DNA of 64,000 nucleotides, from NCBI RefSeq assembly GCF_003121625.1, contig NZ_QDDJ01000005.1, positions 186,001 to 250,000 on the forward strand. The letters run 5' to 3'. The DNA comes from Ornithinimicrobium cavernae. Lineage in GTDB: Bacteria; Actinomycetota; Actinomycetes; Actinomycetales; Dermatophilaceae. Shown piece by piece: positions 16,858 through 24,932 of this stretch (the stretch's first letter is position 1; each line of letters begins with the position of its first letter). Below the pieces are notes generated by a model. It made no database searches. It was not told the origin of the DNA and saw only the letters and a program-made list of their open reading frames with translations. A program made the translations under genes and the position numbers.

Positions 16858-17391
16858 CTACTCGGAGGCGCGGGTGCTGGTCACCGCGTCCCACACGATG
16901 GGCAGCTGTTCGCTGGGGATGAAGAAGCCGCTGATGTGGGGGTCGAACATGAGGCCGTGGATCCCGGCGCTGCTGTAGGCCGCACTGGACTGGACCACCT
17001 CGGCCGGGGGGAGTGCGATCGCATTGAGGTCGTCGGCGGGGCCGATCATCTCCTGCTTGACGGCGAAGTCACGTGCCCGCTCCGATGTCGTGAACGTCAG
17101 CAGCATGAGCTGGCCGTCGATCTCGGCGGCGGCTGGCGACTCCGCACCCTCATCGCCGACGGCGATGAACCACCAGTGGTCCAGCCCCATGGTGAGGCGC
17201 CACAGGGCAGCCATCCCGACCTGGTCCTCTGGTCCCGTGACCTGTGCGGCCAGCCGATCGGTCTCGCTCGGCGCGGGCGACGCGGGGACGGCATCCGCGG
17301 CCGATTCCGGCGAGGCGCCGAGGGACTCTTCAGGGGCAGGCTCCGGGGTGGCGGCGGCCCCCTCGAAGGCACTGTCGTTCTGTTCGGTCAT
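16858..17391 (-). CDS. SseB-like hypothetical protein
   Basis: This 177-residue protein has a disordered acidic N-terminus rich in Pro/Ala/Glu (residues 1-60). A globular part follows from about 70 onward: GLDHWWFIAVGD, LMLLTFTTSERARDFAVKQE, ALPPAEVV, then GLMFDPHISGFFIP. The hydrophobic pattern resembles SseB N-terminal-domain proteins, which are type-III-secretion-unrelated in actinobacteria and functionally obscure. The start at 17391 is the first codon after a stretch lacking coding character. It lies just downstream of the GH65 gene on the same strand with a 49-bp gap, so co-transcription is possible. Confidence 0.6.
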   Translation of the reverse strand: MTEQNDSAFEGAAATPEPAPEESLGASPESAADAVPASPAPSETDRLAAQVTGPEDQVGMAALWRLTMGLDHWWFIAVGDEGAESPAAAEIDGQLMLLTFTTSERARDFAVKQEMIGPADDLNAIALPPAEVVQSSAAYSSAGIHGLMFDPHISGFFIPSEQLPIVWDAVTSTRASE

Positions 17392-17440
17392 GGGTCCAGT
17401 CGACCACACCACGATGCAAAACGCCCCACGCGCCCCTCGC

Positions 17441-19969
17441 TCAGTCGCGAGGCGCTGCCGAGATGAGTCGCTGTCCTTCCTGCGTGTGAGCACCCACGAC
17501 GGGGGTCGGCGGGAGGATGCCGTCGATGCGTGGTCCCATGCCGTCCAGCGGCACCACGACGTCCTCGGCGCCCACCTGCACGGTCTCGCCCCGCACGTCG
17601 ACCTCGATGGGCACGCCGTCGGTCACCCGCAGGCGGAGGTCCGTCGCGCGGACCACGACCTCCAGCCGGGACCCCTGCCAGCACAGCCCGAAGCCGAGCT
17701 CTGCCCAGTCGTCCGGCAGCCGCGGGTCGAACCGGAGCATGCCGTCGTGGTCCCGCATGCCCCCGAAACCGCCGACGAGGCTGCCCCACGCGCCACCGGT
17801 GGACGCCACGTGGACGCCGTCCGCGGTGTTGCCGTGGCGGTCCGCCAGGTCGACGAAGAGGCTGTCATAGAAGTAGCGCAGAGCCATCTCGTGGTAGCCG
17901 ACCTCGGCGGCCATGATCGACTGGACCACGGCCGACAGGCTGGAGTCGCCGGTGGTGATCGGGTCGTAGTACTCGAAGTTCGCCCGCTTCTCCTCGGGCG
18001 TGAAGGACTGCCCGGCGAGGTACATCGCCAGCACCACGTCGGCCTGCTTGATGACCTGGAAGCGATAGATCACCAGCGGGTGGAAGTGCAGCAGCAGCGG
18101 CCGCTTGTCGGCCGGGGTCTGCGGCAGGTCCCAGACCTCGTGCTCCAGGAAGTGCTTGTCCTGCGGGTGCACCCCCAGTGCCTCGTCGAACGGGATGAAC
18201 ATGCCATCGGCGGCGCGCTGCCACGCGGTCACCTCCCCGTCGGTCAGGCCCAGCCGCTGGACCGCTCGGGCGTAGTCCCGCGGGTCCGAGGCGCGCAGCT
18301 CGGTGACCGCCTCGACGGCGCTGACCAGGTTCGCCCGGGCCATCACGTTGGTGAACAGGTTGTCGTCCACGACGGTCGTGTACTCGTCCGGGCCGGTGAC
18401 CCCGTGGATGTGGAAGGCCGCGTCACCGTTGGTGCCCCAGAACCCCAGGTCGGCCCACATCCGGGCCGTCTCGACCAGGATGTCCAGACCCTCCTCCAGG
18501 CGGAACCGGCGGTCACCGGTCGCATTGACGTACTGCACCAGGGCGTGGGCCACGTCGGCGTTGATGTGGTACTGCGCCGTGCCGGCGGCAAAGTAGGCCG
18601 AGGCCTCCGCGCCGTTGATCGTGCGCCACGGGAACAGTGCCCCCTCCTGGGACATGTCCCGCGCGCGGCTACGTGCCGCGTCGAGCATGTTGTGCCGGAA
18701 CCGCAGGGCGTTGCGCGCGGTCTGGGGGGAGGTGTAGGTCAGGAACGGCATGACGTAGACCTCGGTGTCCCAGAAGTAGTGGCCGCCGTAGCCCGAACCG
18801 GTCACGCCCTTGGCCGCGATCCCGGCGGTGTCGGCCCGTGCGGACGCCTGCGCGAGCTGGAAGAGGTTCCAGCGGATCGCCTGCTGCACGGCCGGCTGAC
18901 CCGGGACGCGCACGTCCGCGCGGGACCAGAAGTCCTCCAGCCAGTCCCGCTGCTCCTGCTGCAGGTGCTCCAGGCCGTCGGCGCGCACCCGGTCCAGGGT
19001 GCGGCGGCAGCGGTCGATCAGCTCGCGCACCGGCACGCCCCGGGAGGTGTGGTAGACGGCGAACTTCTCCAGGTGGATCGGGTGGCCCTGGCGGGCCTCG
19101 ATCCGGAAGACCTGCTTGGCGCTGTCCGGCTCGGCGAGCACCTCGGTGGTGTACGGGTTCTCGGTTTCCATCACGTGGTCGACCGCCACGGCCAGGGTCA
19201 TCCGTGACTCGGCACAGACGTAGCCGAGCTCGGCGCGTCCGTCCTGGGTCGAGTGGTGCTGCGGGTCCAGGACACGCCGGTCGAAGCCCTCGGCCTTGCG
19301 CGGGTCCACGCCCTCGCCCATCGCGGCAGAGGGCACGTGGTACTCGTCGAAGCCGTCCTGGCGGTTGAGGAGCTGGCTGGAGATGACGATCGGAGCGTCC
19401 CCGTCGAGCAGCTCCAGATCCATCGACATCAGGCCCAGGTGCCGCTCGGCGAAGGAGACCATCCGGCTGGTGGTCACCCGCACGCGCTTGCCGGACGAGG
19501 TGCGCCAGATGAGGGAGCGACGCAGCTGACCGTCACGGAAGTCCAGGGAGCGCTCGTACTCCTCGAGGTCGGCGTCGGCCAGCAGCAGCGGCTCGTCCTC
19601 GACATAGAGCTTGATGACCTTCGGGTCCGGCACGTGCACGATCGTCTGGCCGACGCGGGCCAGCCCATAGGCCTCCTCCGCGTGCTGGATGCGCCAGGTC
19701 TCGTGGAAGCCGTTGATGAAGGTGCCGTGGGTGTGGGTGTCGCGGCCCTCCTCCACGTTGCCGCGCATCCCCAGGTAGCCGTTGCCGACCGCGAAGATCG
19801 TCTCGGTCACGCCCAGGTCGGCGTTGTCGTAGGCGCGTTCGACCAGTCGCCACTCCTCGGCCGGGAAACGGGTCCGGTCCAGGGGGTCGACAGGGGCTTC
19901 GAGCAGCGGCCGCTCGTGCTGCCCGACGGGGGCGTCGCTCTCGTCGGCCCGGTGACGGGTCTGCGTCAT
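17441..19969 (-). CDS. GH65 glycoside phosphorylase (maltose/trehalose/kojibiose type)
   Basis: This 842-residue family-65 enzyme has the N-terminal beta-sandwich (about 30-300, with NADLGVTETIFAVGNGYLGM), the alpha/alpha-barrel catalytic domain (about 340-740) and a C-terminal beta domain. The general acid is Glu529 in IHGVTGPDEYT. GGHYFWDTEVY (396-406) is the conserved active-site segment. GH65 phosphorylases split an alpha-glucoside with phosphate, giving beta-glucose 1-phosphate. The start overlaps the stop of the HAD mutase gene (ATGA), which would convert that product to glucose 6-phosphate. The exact disaccharide cannot be decided here; no sugar transporter or regulator is adjacent. 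Confidence 0.92.
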   Translation of the reverse strand: MTQTRHRADESDAPVGQHERPLLEAPVDPLDRTRFPAEEWRLVERAYDNADLGVTETIFAVGNGYLGMRGNVEEGRDTHTHGTFINGFHETWRIQHAEEAYGLARVGQTIVHVPDPKVIKLYVEDEPLLLADADLEEYERSLDFRDGQLRRSLIWRTSSGKRVRVTTSRMVSFAERHLGLMSMDLELLDGDAPIVISSQLLNRQDGFDEYHVPSAAMGEGVDPRKAEGFDRRVLDPQHHSTQDGRAELGYVCAESRMTLAVAVDHVMETENPYTTEVLAEPDSAKQVFRIEARQGHPIHLEKFAVYHTSRGVPVRELIDRCRRTLDRVRADGLEHLQQEQRDWLEDFWSRADVRVPGQPAVQQAIRWNLFQLAQASARADTAGIAAKGVTGSGYGGHYFWDTEVYVMPFLTYTSPQTARNALRFRHNMLDAARSRARDMSQEGALFPWRTINGAEASAYFAAGTAQYHINADVAHALVQYVNATGDRRFRLEEGLDILVETARMWADLGFWGTNGDAAFHIHGVTGPDEYTTVVDDNLFTNVMARANLVSAVEAVTELRASDPRDYARAVQRLGLTDGEVTAWQRAADGMFIPFDEALGVHPQDKHFLEHEVWDLPQTPADKRPLLLHFHPLVIYRFQVIKQADVVLAMYLAGQSFTPEEKRANFEYYDPITTGDSSLSAVVQSIMAAEVGYHEMALRYFYDSLFVDLADRHGNTADGVHVASTGGAWGSLVGGFGGMRDHDGMLRFDPRLPDDWAELGFGLCWQGSRLEVVVRATDLRLRVTDGVPIEVDVRGETVQVGAEDVVVPLDGMGPRIDGILPPTPVVGAHTQEGQRLISAAPRD

Positions 19970-20688
19970 GAGCGCTCTCCGATCAGCTCGGCGAGATCCT
20001 GGACGACCACCTCGGCACCGTTCTCCCGCAGCGGCTCGGCACCCGCGCCGCGGTCCACGCCGACGACCAGTCCGAAGTCACCCGCGGCGCCCGCCTGCAC
20101 CCCGCTGATCGCGTCCTCGAGCACCACGGACCGGGACGTGGGCACACCCAGCTGCTCCGCCGCATACGCATAGGTGTCCGGGCGGGGCTTGCCCGCCAGC
20201 TGCTGCTCCTGGGCGACCCCACCGTGCACGACGACCGGGAACCGGTCGGCGATCCCGGCCGCCTCCAGCACCTCCGGCGCGTTCCTGGAGGAGGAGACGA
20301 CTGCCATCCGCACCCCCACCTGCTCGAGGTGGTCCAGCAGGGCCAGCGACCCGGCATACGCCTGGATGCCGTCGCTGCGCAGGACCTCCGTGAACAGCTC
20401 GTTCTTGCGGTTGCCGAGGCCACACACGGTCTCGGCGGTCGGCGGGTCCTCGGCAGAGCCCTCCGGCAGCTCGATCCCGCGGGACTCCAGCAGGGCGGCC
20501 ACACCCTCGTAGCGTGGACGGCCGTCGATGTGCGCGAAGTAGTCGTCCTCGGTGTAGGGCTCGCTCACCCCCCGCGCGGTCAGGAAGTCGGTGAACATCC
20601 GGGCCCAGGCGCTCATGTGCACCTCGGCGGTCGGCGTCAGGACTCCGTCCAGGTCAAACAGGGCTGCGTCGTAGTTGTCCCACTGCAC
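19966..20688 (-). CDS. HAD-family beta-phosphoglucomutase
   Basis: This 240-residue HAD hydrolase-fold protein has the nucleophile motif ALFDLDGVLTPT (Asp11-type), then a helical cap (about 20-100, with HIDGRPRYEGV), motif II AVVSSSRNAPEVL and motif III/IV KPRPDTYAYAAEQL...VLEDAISGVQAG. This is the beta-phosphoglucomutase signature, converting beta-glucose 1-phosphate to glucose 6-phosphate. Coupling to the GH65 phosphorylase (4-nt overlap) is the standard pairing. The GTG at 20688 is fixed by TAGGCT 7 nt upstream; longer frames extending past it run through the divergent recQ gene and are artefacts. Confidence 0.9.
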   Translation of the reverse strand: MQWDNYDAALFDLDGVLTPTAEVHMSAWARMFTDFLTARGVSEPYTEDDYFAHIDGRPRYEGVAALLESRGIELPEGSAEDPPTAETVCGLGNRKNELFTEVLRSDGIQAYAGSLALLDHLEQVGVRMAVVSSSRNAPEVLEAAGIADRFPVVVHGGVAQEQQLAGKPRPDTYAYAAEQLGVPTSRSVVLEDAISGVQAGAAGDFGLVVGVDRGAGAEPLRENGAEVVVQDLAELIGERS

Positions 20689-20695
20689 GCGGCCC

Positions 20696-20701
20696 AGCCT
20701 A
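20696..20701 (-). promoter_or_regulatory. Leaderless -10 element of the HAD/GH65 operon
   Basis: Reverse-strand TAGGCT (20701 to 20696) is followed by 7 nt and the GTG at 20688. Confidence 0.5.
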
Positions 20702-20798
20702 GGTGAGAGCAGGAGCAGGAGCGGTGCCCACCGAACCGCCGCGCGTGGCCCGGCGGGTGCCCTGTGGACGGGGCGCCGCTCGTGTCGGCGGGGGACCG

Positions 20799-20804
20799 TA
20801 GCGT
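20799..20804 (+). promoter_or_regulatory. Leaderless -10 element of the recQ-like gene
   Basis: TAGCGT ends 7 nt before the ATG at 20812, choosing that codon over the in-frame ATG at 20764. Confidence 0.55.
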
Positions 20805-20811
20805 GGGGTGC

Positions 20812-22917
20812 ATGAGAGAACAGGCGCTGCAGGCACTCCGGCGGCTCGTCGGGCGCGACGACGCCGACTTCCGCGATGGTCAGCTCGAGGCGGTCGAGGC
20901 GCTGGTGGACCGGCGGGAGCGCGTCCTGGTGGTCCAGCGCACCGGGTGGGGCAAGTCCGCCGTCTACTTCGTGGCCACCGCCCTGCGGCGTCAGCAGGGG
21001 GCCGGGCCGACGATCATCGTCTCGCCGCTGCTCGCCCTGATGCGCGACCAGATCGAGGCGGCCCGACGTGCCGGGATCACGGCGGTGTCGATGAACTCGG
21101 CCAACGCGGAGGAGTGGGGCGCGGTGCGGCAGCAGCTCGCCGAGGACTCCGTGGACGTGCTCCTGGTCAGCCCGGAGCGGCTGAACAACCCCCGCTTCCG
21201 CGAGGAGCAGCTGCCCGACCTCGCGGCGCGCTGCGGGCTGCTGGTCGTCGACGAGGCCCACTGCATCAGCGACTGGGGTCACGACTTCCGTCCGGACTAC
21301 CGCCGGATCCGGACCCTGCTGGCCGGGCTGCCGGCCGACACCCCGGTGCTGGCCACCACGGCCACCGCCAACGAGCGGGTGGTGCACGACGTCGTCGAGC
21401 AGCTCTCGGTGGGGGCCGACGGCTCGGCGCGGCAGGTCAGCACGATCCGCGGGCCGCTGGCCCGGGCCTCGCTGCGCCTGGGCGTGCTGGAGCTGGAGAC
21501 GCCGGAGCGACGGATCGCCTGGCTGGTCGCGCACCTGGGAGACCTGCCCGGCAGCGGCATCGTCTATGCCCTGACGGTGTCGGCGGCCGAGGACCTGGCG
21601 GCGACGCTGACCCGCGCCGGCCACACCGTGGCGGCCTACACGGGGCGGACCGACCCGGCCGACCGGCTCGAGCTGGAGCGACGGCTGCGGGACAACGAGG
21701 TCAAGGCCCTCGTGGCCACGAGTGCCCTCGGGATGGGCTTCGACAAGCCCGACCTGGGGTTCGTCGTGCACCTGGGGGCGCCGAGCTCCCCGGTCGCCTA
21801 CTACCAGCAGGTCGGCCGCGCGGGGCGCGCCACGGAGCGGGCGGACGTCCTGCTGCTGCCGGGCGTCGAGGACCGCAACATCTGGGCCTACTTCGCCTCC
21901 GCCGCCATGCCCCGCCAGGAGCAGGCCGACGCGGTGCTCACCGCGCTCGCGGCCGCCTCCCGGCCGCTGTCGACCGCTGCCCTGGAGACCCAGGTCGACG
22001 TGCGCCGCACCCGGCTGGAGCTGCTGCTCAAGGTGCTCGACGTCGAGGGCGCCGTGGAGAAGGTCCAGGGCGGCTGGGTGGCCACCGGGCAGCCGTGGAC
22101 CTACGACGCGGTGCGCTACGAGCGGGTCGCAGAGGCTCGTGACCGGGAGCAGCAGCTGATGCTCGACTACCAGCGAGGCCGGACCTGCCGGATGGCCTTC
22201 CTCCAGCAGTGCCTCGACGACGCGACCGCCGCACCCTGCGGCCGGTGCGACGTGTGCGCCGGCGTCTGGTGCCCCACGGACGTCCCGGCCGAGGCCGTTG
22301 ACCTGGCGATGGGCCAGCTGGCGCGGGTCGGTGTGCCGGTCGAGCCGCGCGCCCAGTGGCCCACGGGGATGGACCGGCTCGGGGTGCCGGTCCGCGGCAA
22401 GATCGCGGCCGGCGAGGCCATGGCCATAGGTCGGGCGCTGGCCAGGGTGTCCGACCTCGGGTGGGGGCAGCGGGTCCGCGAGCTGGTCCAGGGGCCCGAC
22501 ACCACGGTGCCGGACCAGATCGTCAACGCGGTCACCAAGGTGCTGGCCGACTGGGACTGGGCCCAGCGACCCGTCGCGATCGTGTCCGTGCCGTCCCGGC
22601 AGCGCCCGCAGCTGGTCGGTTCCCTCGCCGGGCGGATCGGCGAGCTCGGTCGGCTGCCCTATCTGGGTGAGCTCACCGCCACCAACGGCGGGCCGACGGG
22701 GGAGTCGGGCGGCAACAGCGCCTTCCGCCTCGCCGCCGTCTGGGACCAGTTCGCCGTCGGCCCCGAGCTCGCGCAGCAGCTCGGCGGTCTGCGGGGTCCG
22801 GTGCTGCTGGTCGATGACCTGGTCGACTCGCGCTGGACGATGACGGTCGCCGCCCGGACGCTGCGGCTGGCCGGTGCCGAGCAGGTGCTGCCGCTGGTCC
22901 TGGCGCAGGCGGGGTGA
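20812..22917 (+). CDS. RecQ-type DNA helicase with C-terminal phosphoribosyltransferase domain
   Basis: This 701-residue protein has a superfamily-2 helicase core: Walker A GWGKS (45-49), motif Ia SPLLALMRDQ, DEAH box (147-150) in DEAHCISDWGHDFR, TATA motif, and motifs IV-VI through QVGRAGRA. A RecQ zinc-binding region follows, with Cys residues in CRMAFLQQC and CGRCDVC. The last 120 residues (about 580-701) form a ComF-like phosphoribosyltransferase fold with VLLVDDLVDSRWTMT matching the PRPP loop. RecQ helicases unwind DNA 3' to 5' during repair. Actinobacterial fusions to PRTase domains exist, but what the PRTase domain does is not established. TAGCGT 7 nt upstream supports the start. Confidence 0.9.
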   Translation: MREQALQALRRLVGRDDADFRDGQLEAVEALVDRRERVLVVQRTGWGKSAVYFVATALRRQQGAGPTIIVSPLLALMRDQIEAARRAGITAVSMNSANAEEWGAVRQQLAEDSVDVLLVSPERLNNPRFREEQLPDLAARCGLLVVDEAHCISDWGHDFRPDYRRIRTLLAGLPADTPVLATTATANERVVHDVVEQLSVGADGSARQVSTIRGPLARASLRLGVLELETPERRIAWLVAHLGDLPGSGIVYALTVSAAEDLAATLTRAGHTVAAYTGRTDPADRLELERRLRDNEVKALVATSALGMGFDKPDLGFVVHLGAPSSPVAYYQQVGRAGRATERADVLLLPGVEDRNIWAYFASAAMPRQEQADAVLTALAAASRPLSTAALETQVDVRRTRLELLLKVLDVEGAVEKVQGGWVATGQPWTYDAVRYERVAEARDREQQLMLDYQRGRTCRMAFLQQCLDDATAAPCGRCDVCAGVWCPTDVPAEAVDLAMGQLARVGVPVEPRAQWPTGMDRLGVPVRGKIAAGEAMAIGRALARVSDLGWGQRVRELVQGPDTTVPDQIVNAVTKVLADWDWAQRPVAIVSVPSRQRPQLVGSLAGRIGELGRLPYLGELTATNGGPTGESGGNSAFRLAAVWDQFAVGPELAQQLGGLRGPVLLVDDLVDSRWTMTVAARTLRLAGAEQVLPLVLAQAG

Positions 22918-22969
22918 GCTCTCACCGGCACCTCAGGTGCACAGGGATCGGGCCGCCGCAGGTGGCTGC

Positions 22970-23578
22970 TCAGATCACGCCGGCCGCGCGGGCGGGCTCG
23001 GCGTAGGCCACCGCCAGCGAGGCCACGGTCTCGTGGGCGTTCAGGCCGCTGGGGTTGGGCACCACCCAGAGCCGGGCACCCTCCAGGTCGCCCGGCTGCT
23101 CACCGGCCGCCGCCCGGCGCACCCCGAACGCAGCGCGGTAGGCCGTGACGCCGGCGACGGCGACCACGTCGGGCCGCACCCGGCGCACGGTCGCTCTCAG
23201 CCGCGCCGCGCCCTCGCGCAGCTCCTCGGCGGTCAGCTCGTCGGCGCGCGCGGTGGCCCGGCGGACCAGGTTGGTGATGCCGACACCCCGGGCCAGCACC
23301 TGCGCCCGGTCCTCGTCGGTCATCCCCGCCGAGGGGTCGATGCGCCGCGTGAGGATGCCCGCGGTGAGGAGTGCCGGATAGAACCGGTTGCCCGGGTGGG
23401 CGAAGTGCGTCTGCGTCGCGGCGGTCCACAGTCCCGGGTTGATGCCCACGAACATCAGTCGCACCGGCGGTGCGGCCGCACCGGTGCCGCGCGGGAGCAG
23501 GTCGGGCACCTCGCGGCCCCGGAACGACTCGAGCTCGTCCCGGGTGAAGCGCCGGGTCGGCGGTCGGGAGGTGGGCAC
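22970..23578 (-). CDS. Mismatch-specific uracil-DNA glycosylase (MUG/TDG family)
   Basis: This 202-residue protein has the family-2 uracil glycosylase motifs: GINPGLWTA, with the catalytic-water Asn, and the intercalation motif NPSGLNAH near residue 174. The region FAHPGNRFYPALL also fits. MUG/TDG enzymes excise uracil or thymine from G:U and G:T mispairs. The GTG start at 23578 lies 4 nt after the stop of the amidohydrolase gene, so the two are probably co-translated. C-terminal residues after 190 are Ala-rich. The identification is firm; the reason for its pairing with a deaminase-like gene is unclear. Confidence 0.9.
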   Translation of the reverse strand: MPTSRPPTRRFTRDELESFRGREVPDLLPRGTGAAAPPVRLMFVGINPGLWTAATQTHFAHPGNRFYPALLTAGILTRRIDPSAGMTDEDRAQVLARGVGITNLVRRATARADELTAEELREGAARLRATVRRVRPDVVAVAGVTAYRAAFGVRRAAAGEQPGDLEGARLWVVPNPSGLNAHETVASLAVAYAEPARAAGVI

Positions 23579-23582
23579 GGTC

Positions 23583-24833
23583 TCAGACCAGCTCGAGCCC
23601 GTCGGCGACGACGTGCCCGGCCCGGAGGACGGTGCGGTCGCTGGGCCGGTCCATGACCGCCGAGGTGACCGTCTCGCCCGCGACCAGGACCAGGTCGGCC
23701 GGGTCGCCGACCGCCACCCCGGGCCGGTCGTCGGTGCCCGCCAGGCGCGGCACCGTGGGGTCGACGATCGAGCGGCCGCCGCGCGTCGCGACGGCGACCG
23801 CGTGCTCGATCAGGTCGTCCGCCCGGTGGCCCATCGTGAAGGCCAGCTGCCACGTGCGGTCGAGCATGTCGCCGTTGCCGTAGGGCGACCAGTAGTCGCG
23901 CTGCCCGTCCTGGCCGAGCCCGACGCGCACCCCCGCCCCGGTCAGCTGGTCGACGGGCACGCGTGACTTCCCGCCCGGGGCGACCGAGGCCATCGCGATG
24001 TCCGCCTCGGCCAGCCGCTCCAGCAGGCCCCCGACCTTCGTCGGGTCGTCGAACAGCGCGTAGCCGTGCGAGATCAGCACGTTGCCCTGCATGCCCAGCG
24101 CCAGGGTCCGTTCGACGATGAGGTCGGCGCTGAACAGGCCGAGGTCGCCCGGTTCGTGCAGGTGGATGTCGACGGGACGGCCGTACTTCTCGGCCAGGCC
24201 GAAGACGATGTCCAGGTGGCGCACCGGGTCGCGGTCCAGCGTGCACGGGTCGATGCCACCGACCACGTCGGCGCCGGCACGCAGGGCGTCCTCCAGCACC
24301 TGCGCCGACCCCTCCTCGCGCAGCAGACCCGCCTGCGGGAAGGCGACGACCTGCACGCTCGCCCGGTCCCGGTGGGTCTCCCGGGCGGACAGGACGGCCT
24401 CGAGCCGCTCCAGGCCGGCGTCCACGTCGACCTGGGCGAAGGAGCGGACGGTCGTCGCGCCGTGCGCGATCTCCAGCCCGAGCAGGTTCGTCACCCGCTC
24501 GGTGAGACCGACCTCCGCCTCCCGCCAGTGCGCGCGGTCGTTGAGCATCATCGTCCACACCCCGGGGCCACCGGTGTGCGGGCGGAACGGCAGCCCGACC
24601 CGGTTGGAGTCCAGGTGGCAGTGCGCGTCGGTGAAGGCGGGCAGGACCAGCCGTCCCCGCCCCTCCACCACCGTGGCCGGCGCACCGGCAGGGCCGCCCG
24701 GCTCCTCGGCATACGGCGCGGTGGGGGACGCACCGGTGATCACCCCGTCCGTCACGGTCAGGTCCACCGGGGGGCCGCCCCACGGTCGGACGTCGCGGAC
24801 GAGGGTCGGTGCGGGGGTGCTCGGGGCTGTCAT
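23583..24833 (-). CDS. Cytosine-deaminase-like amidohydrolase
   Basis: This 416-residue metal-dependent amidohydrolase has the first metal motif DAHCHLD (about residue 69), the Q/H segment VDIHLHEPGD, the third-strand ISHGYAL and the catalytic aspartate in GLGQDGQRDYWSPYGNGDML. This organisation resembles CodA-type cytosine deaminases and isoguanine or N-isopropylammelide amidohydrolases. Substrate specificity is not decidable. TAACGT lies 7 nt before the ATG at 24833, and the MUG-type uracil glycosylase gene follows in the same transcript. Confidence 0.82.
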   Translation of the reverse strand: MTAPSTPAPTLVRDVRPWGGPPVDLTVTDGVITGASPTAPYAEEPGGPAGAPATVVEGRGRLVLPAFTDAHCHLDSNRVGLPFRPHTGGPGVWTMMLNDRAHWREAEVGLTERVTNLLGLEIAHGATTVRSFAQVDVDAGLERLEAVLSARETHRDRASVQVVAFPQAGLLREEGSAQVLEDALRAGADVVGGIDPCTLDRDPVRHLDIVFGLAEKYGRPVDIHLHEPGDLGLFSADLIVERTLALGMQGNVLISHGYALFDDPTKVGGLLERLAEADIAMASVAPGGKSRVPVDQLTGAGVRVGLGQDGQRDYWSPYGNGDMLDRTWQLAFTMGHRADDLIEHAVAVATRGGRSIVDPTVPRLAGTDDRPGVAVGDPADLVLVAGETVTSAVMDRPSDRTVLRAGHVVADGLELV

Positions 24834-24840
24834 CTGACCG

Positions 24841-24846
24841 ACGTTA
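24841..24846 (-). promoter_or_regulatory. Leaderless -10 element of the amidohydrolase-MUG operon
   Basis: Reverse-strand TAACGT (24846 to 24841) is followed by 7 nt and the ATG at 24833. Confidence 0.5.
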
Positions 24847-24932
24847 GCGCCCTGCGCGGCGGCCCGCCGTCACCGGCTGCCGGCAGGGCCCAGTGCCGGG
24901 ACTGACGGAGTCTGTATGCCGAGGGGCGCGGG

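Noticed and set aside
17024-20173. Plus-strand frames opposite the GH65/HAD operon
   Set aside because: His/Val/Arg-rich antisense translations typical of GC-rich genes; GH65 catalytic motifs are on the reverse strand.
20689-21771. N-terminal extension of the HAD gene on the reverse strand
   Set aside because: It would overlap the divergent recQ-like gene; a leaderless promoter and the DLDG motif fix the start at 20688.
22928-22940. GCACCT-C-AGGTGC palindrome after the recQ-like gene
   Set aside because: A one-base loop cannot form a stable RNA hairpin and no regulator is nearby.
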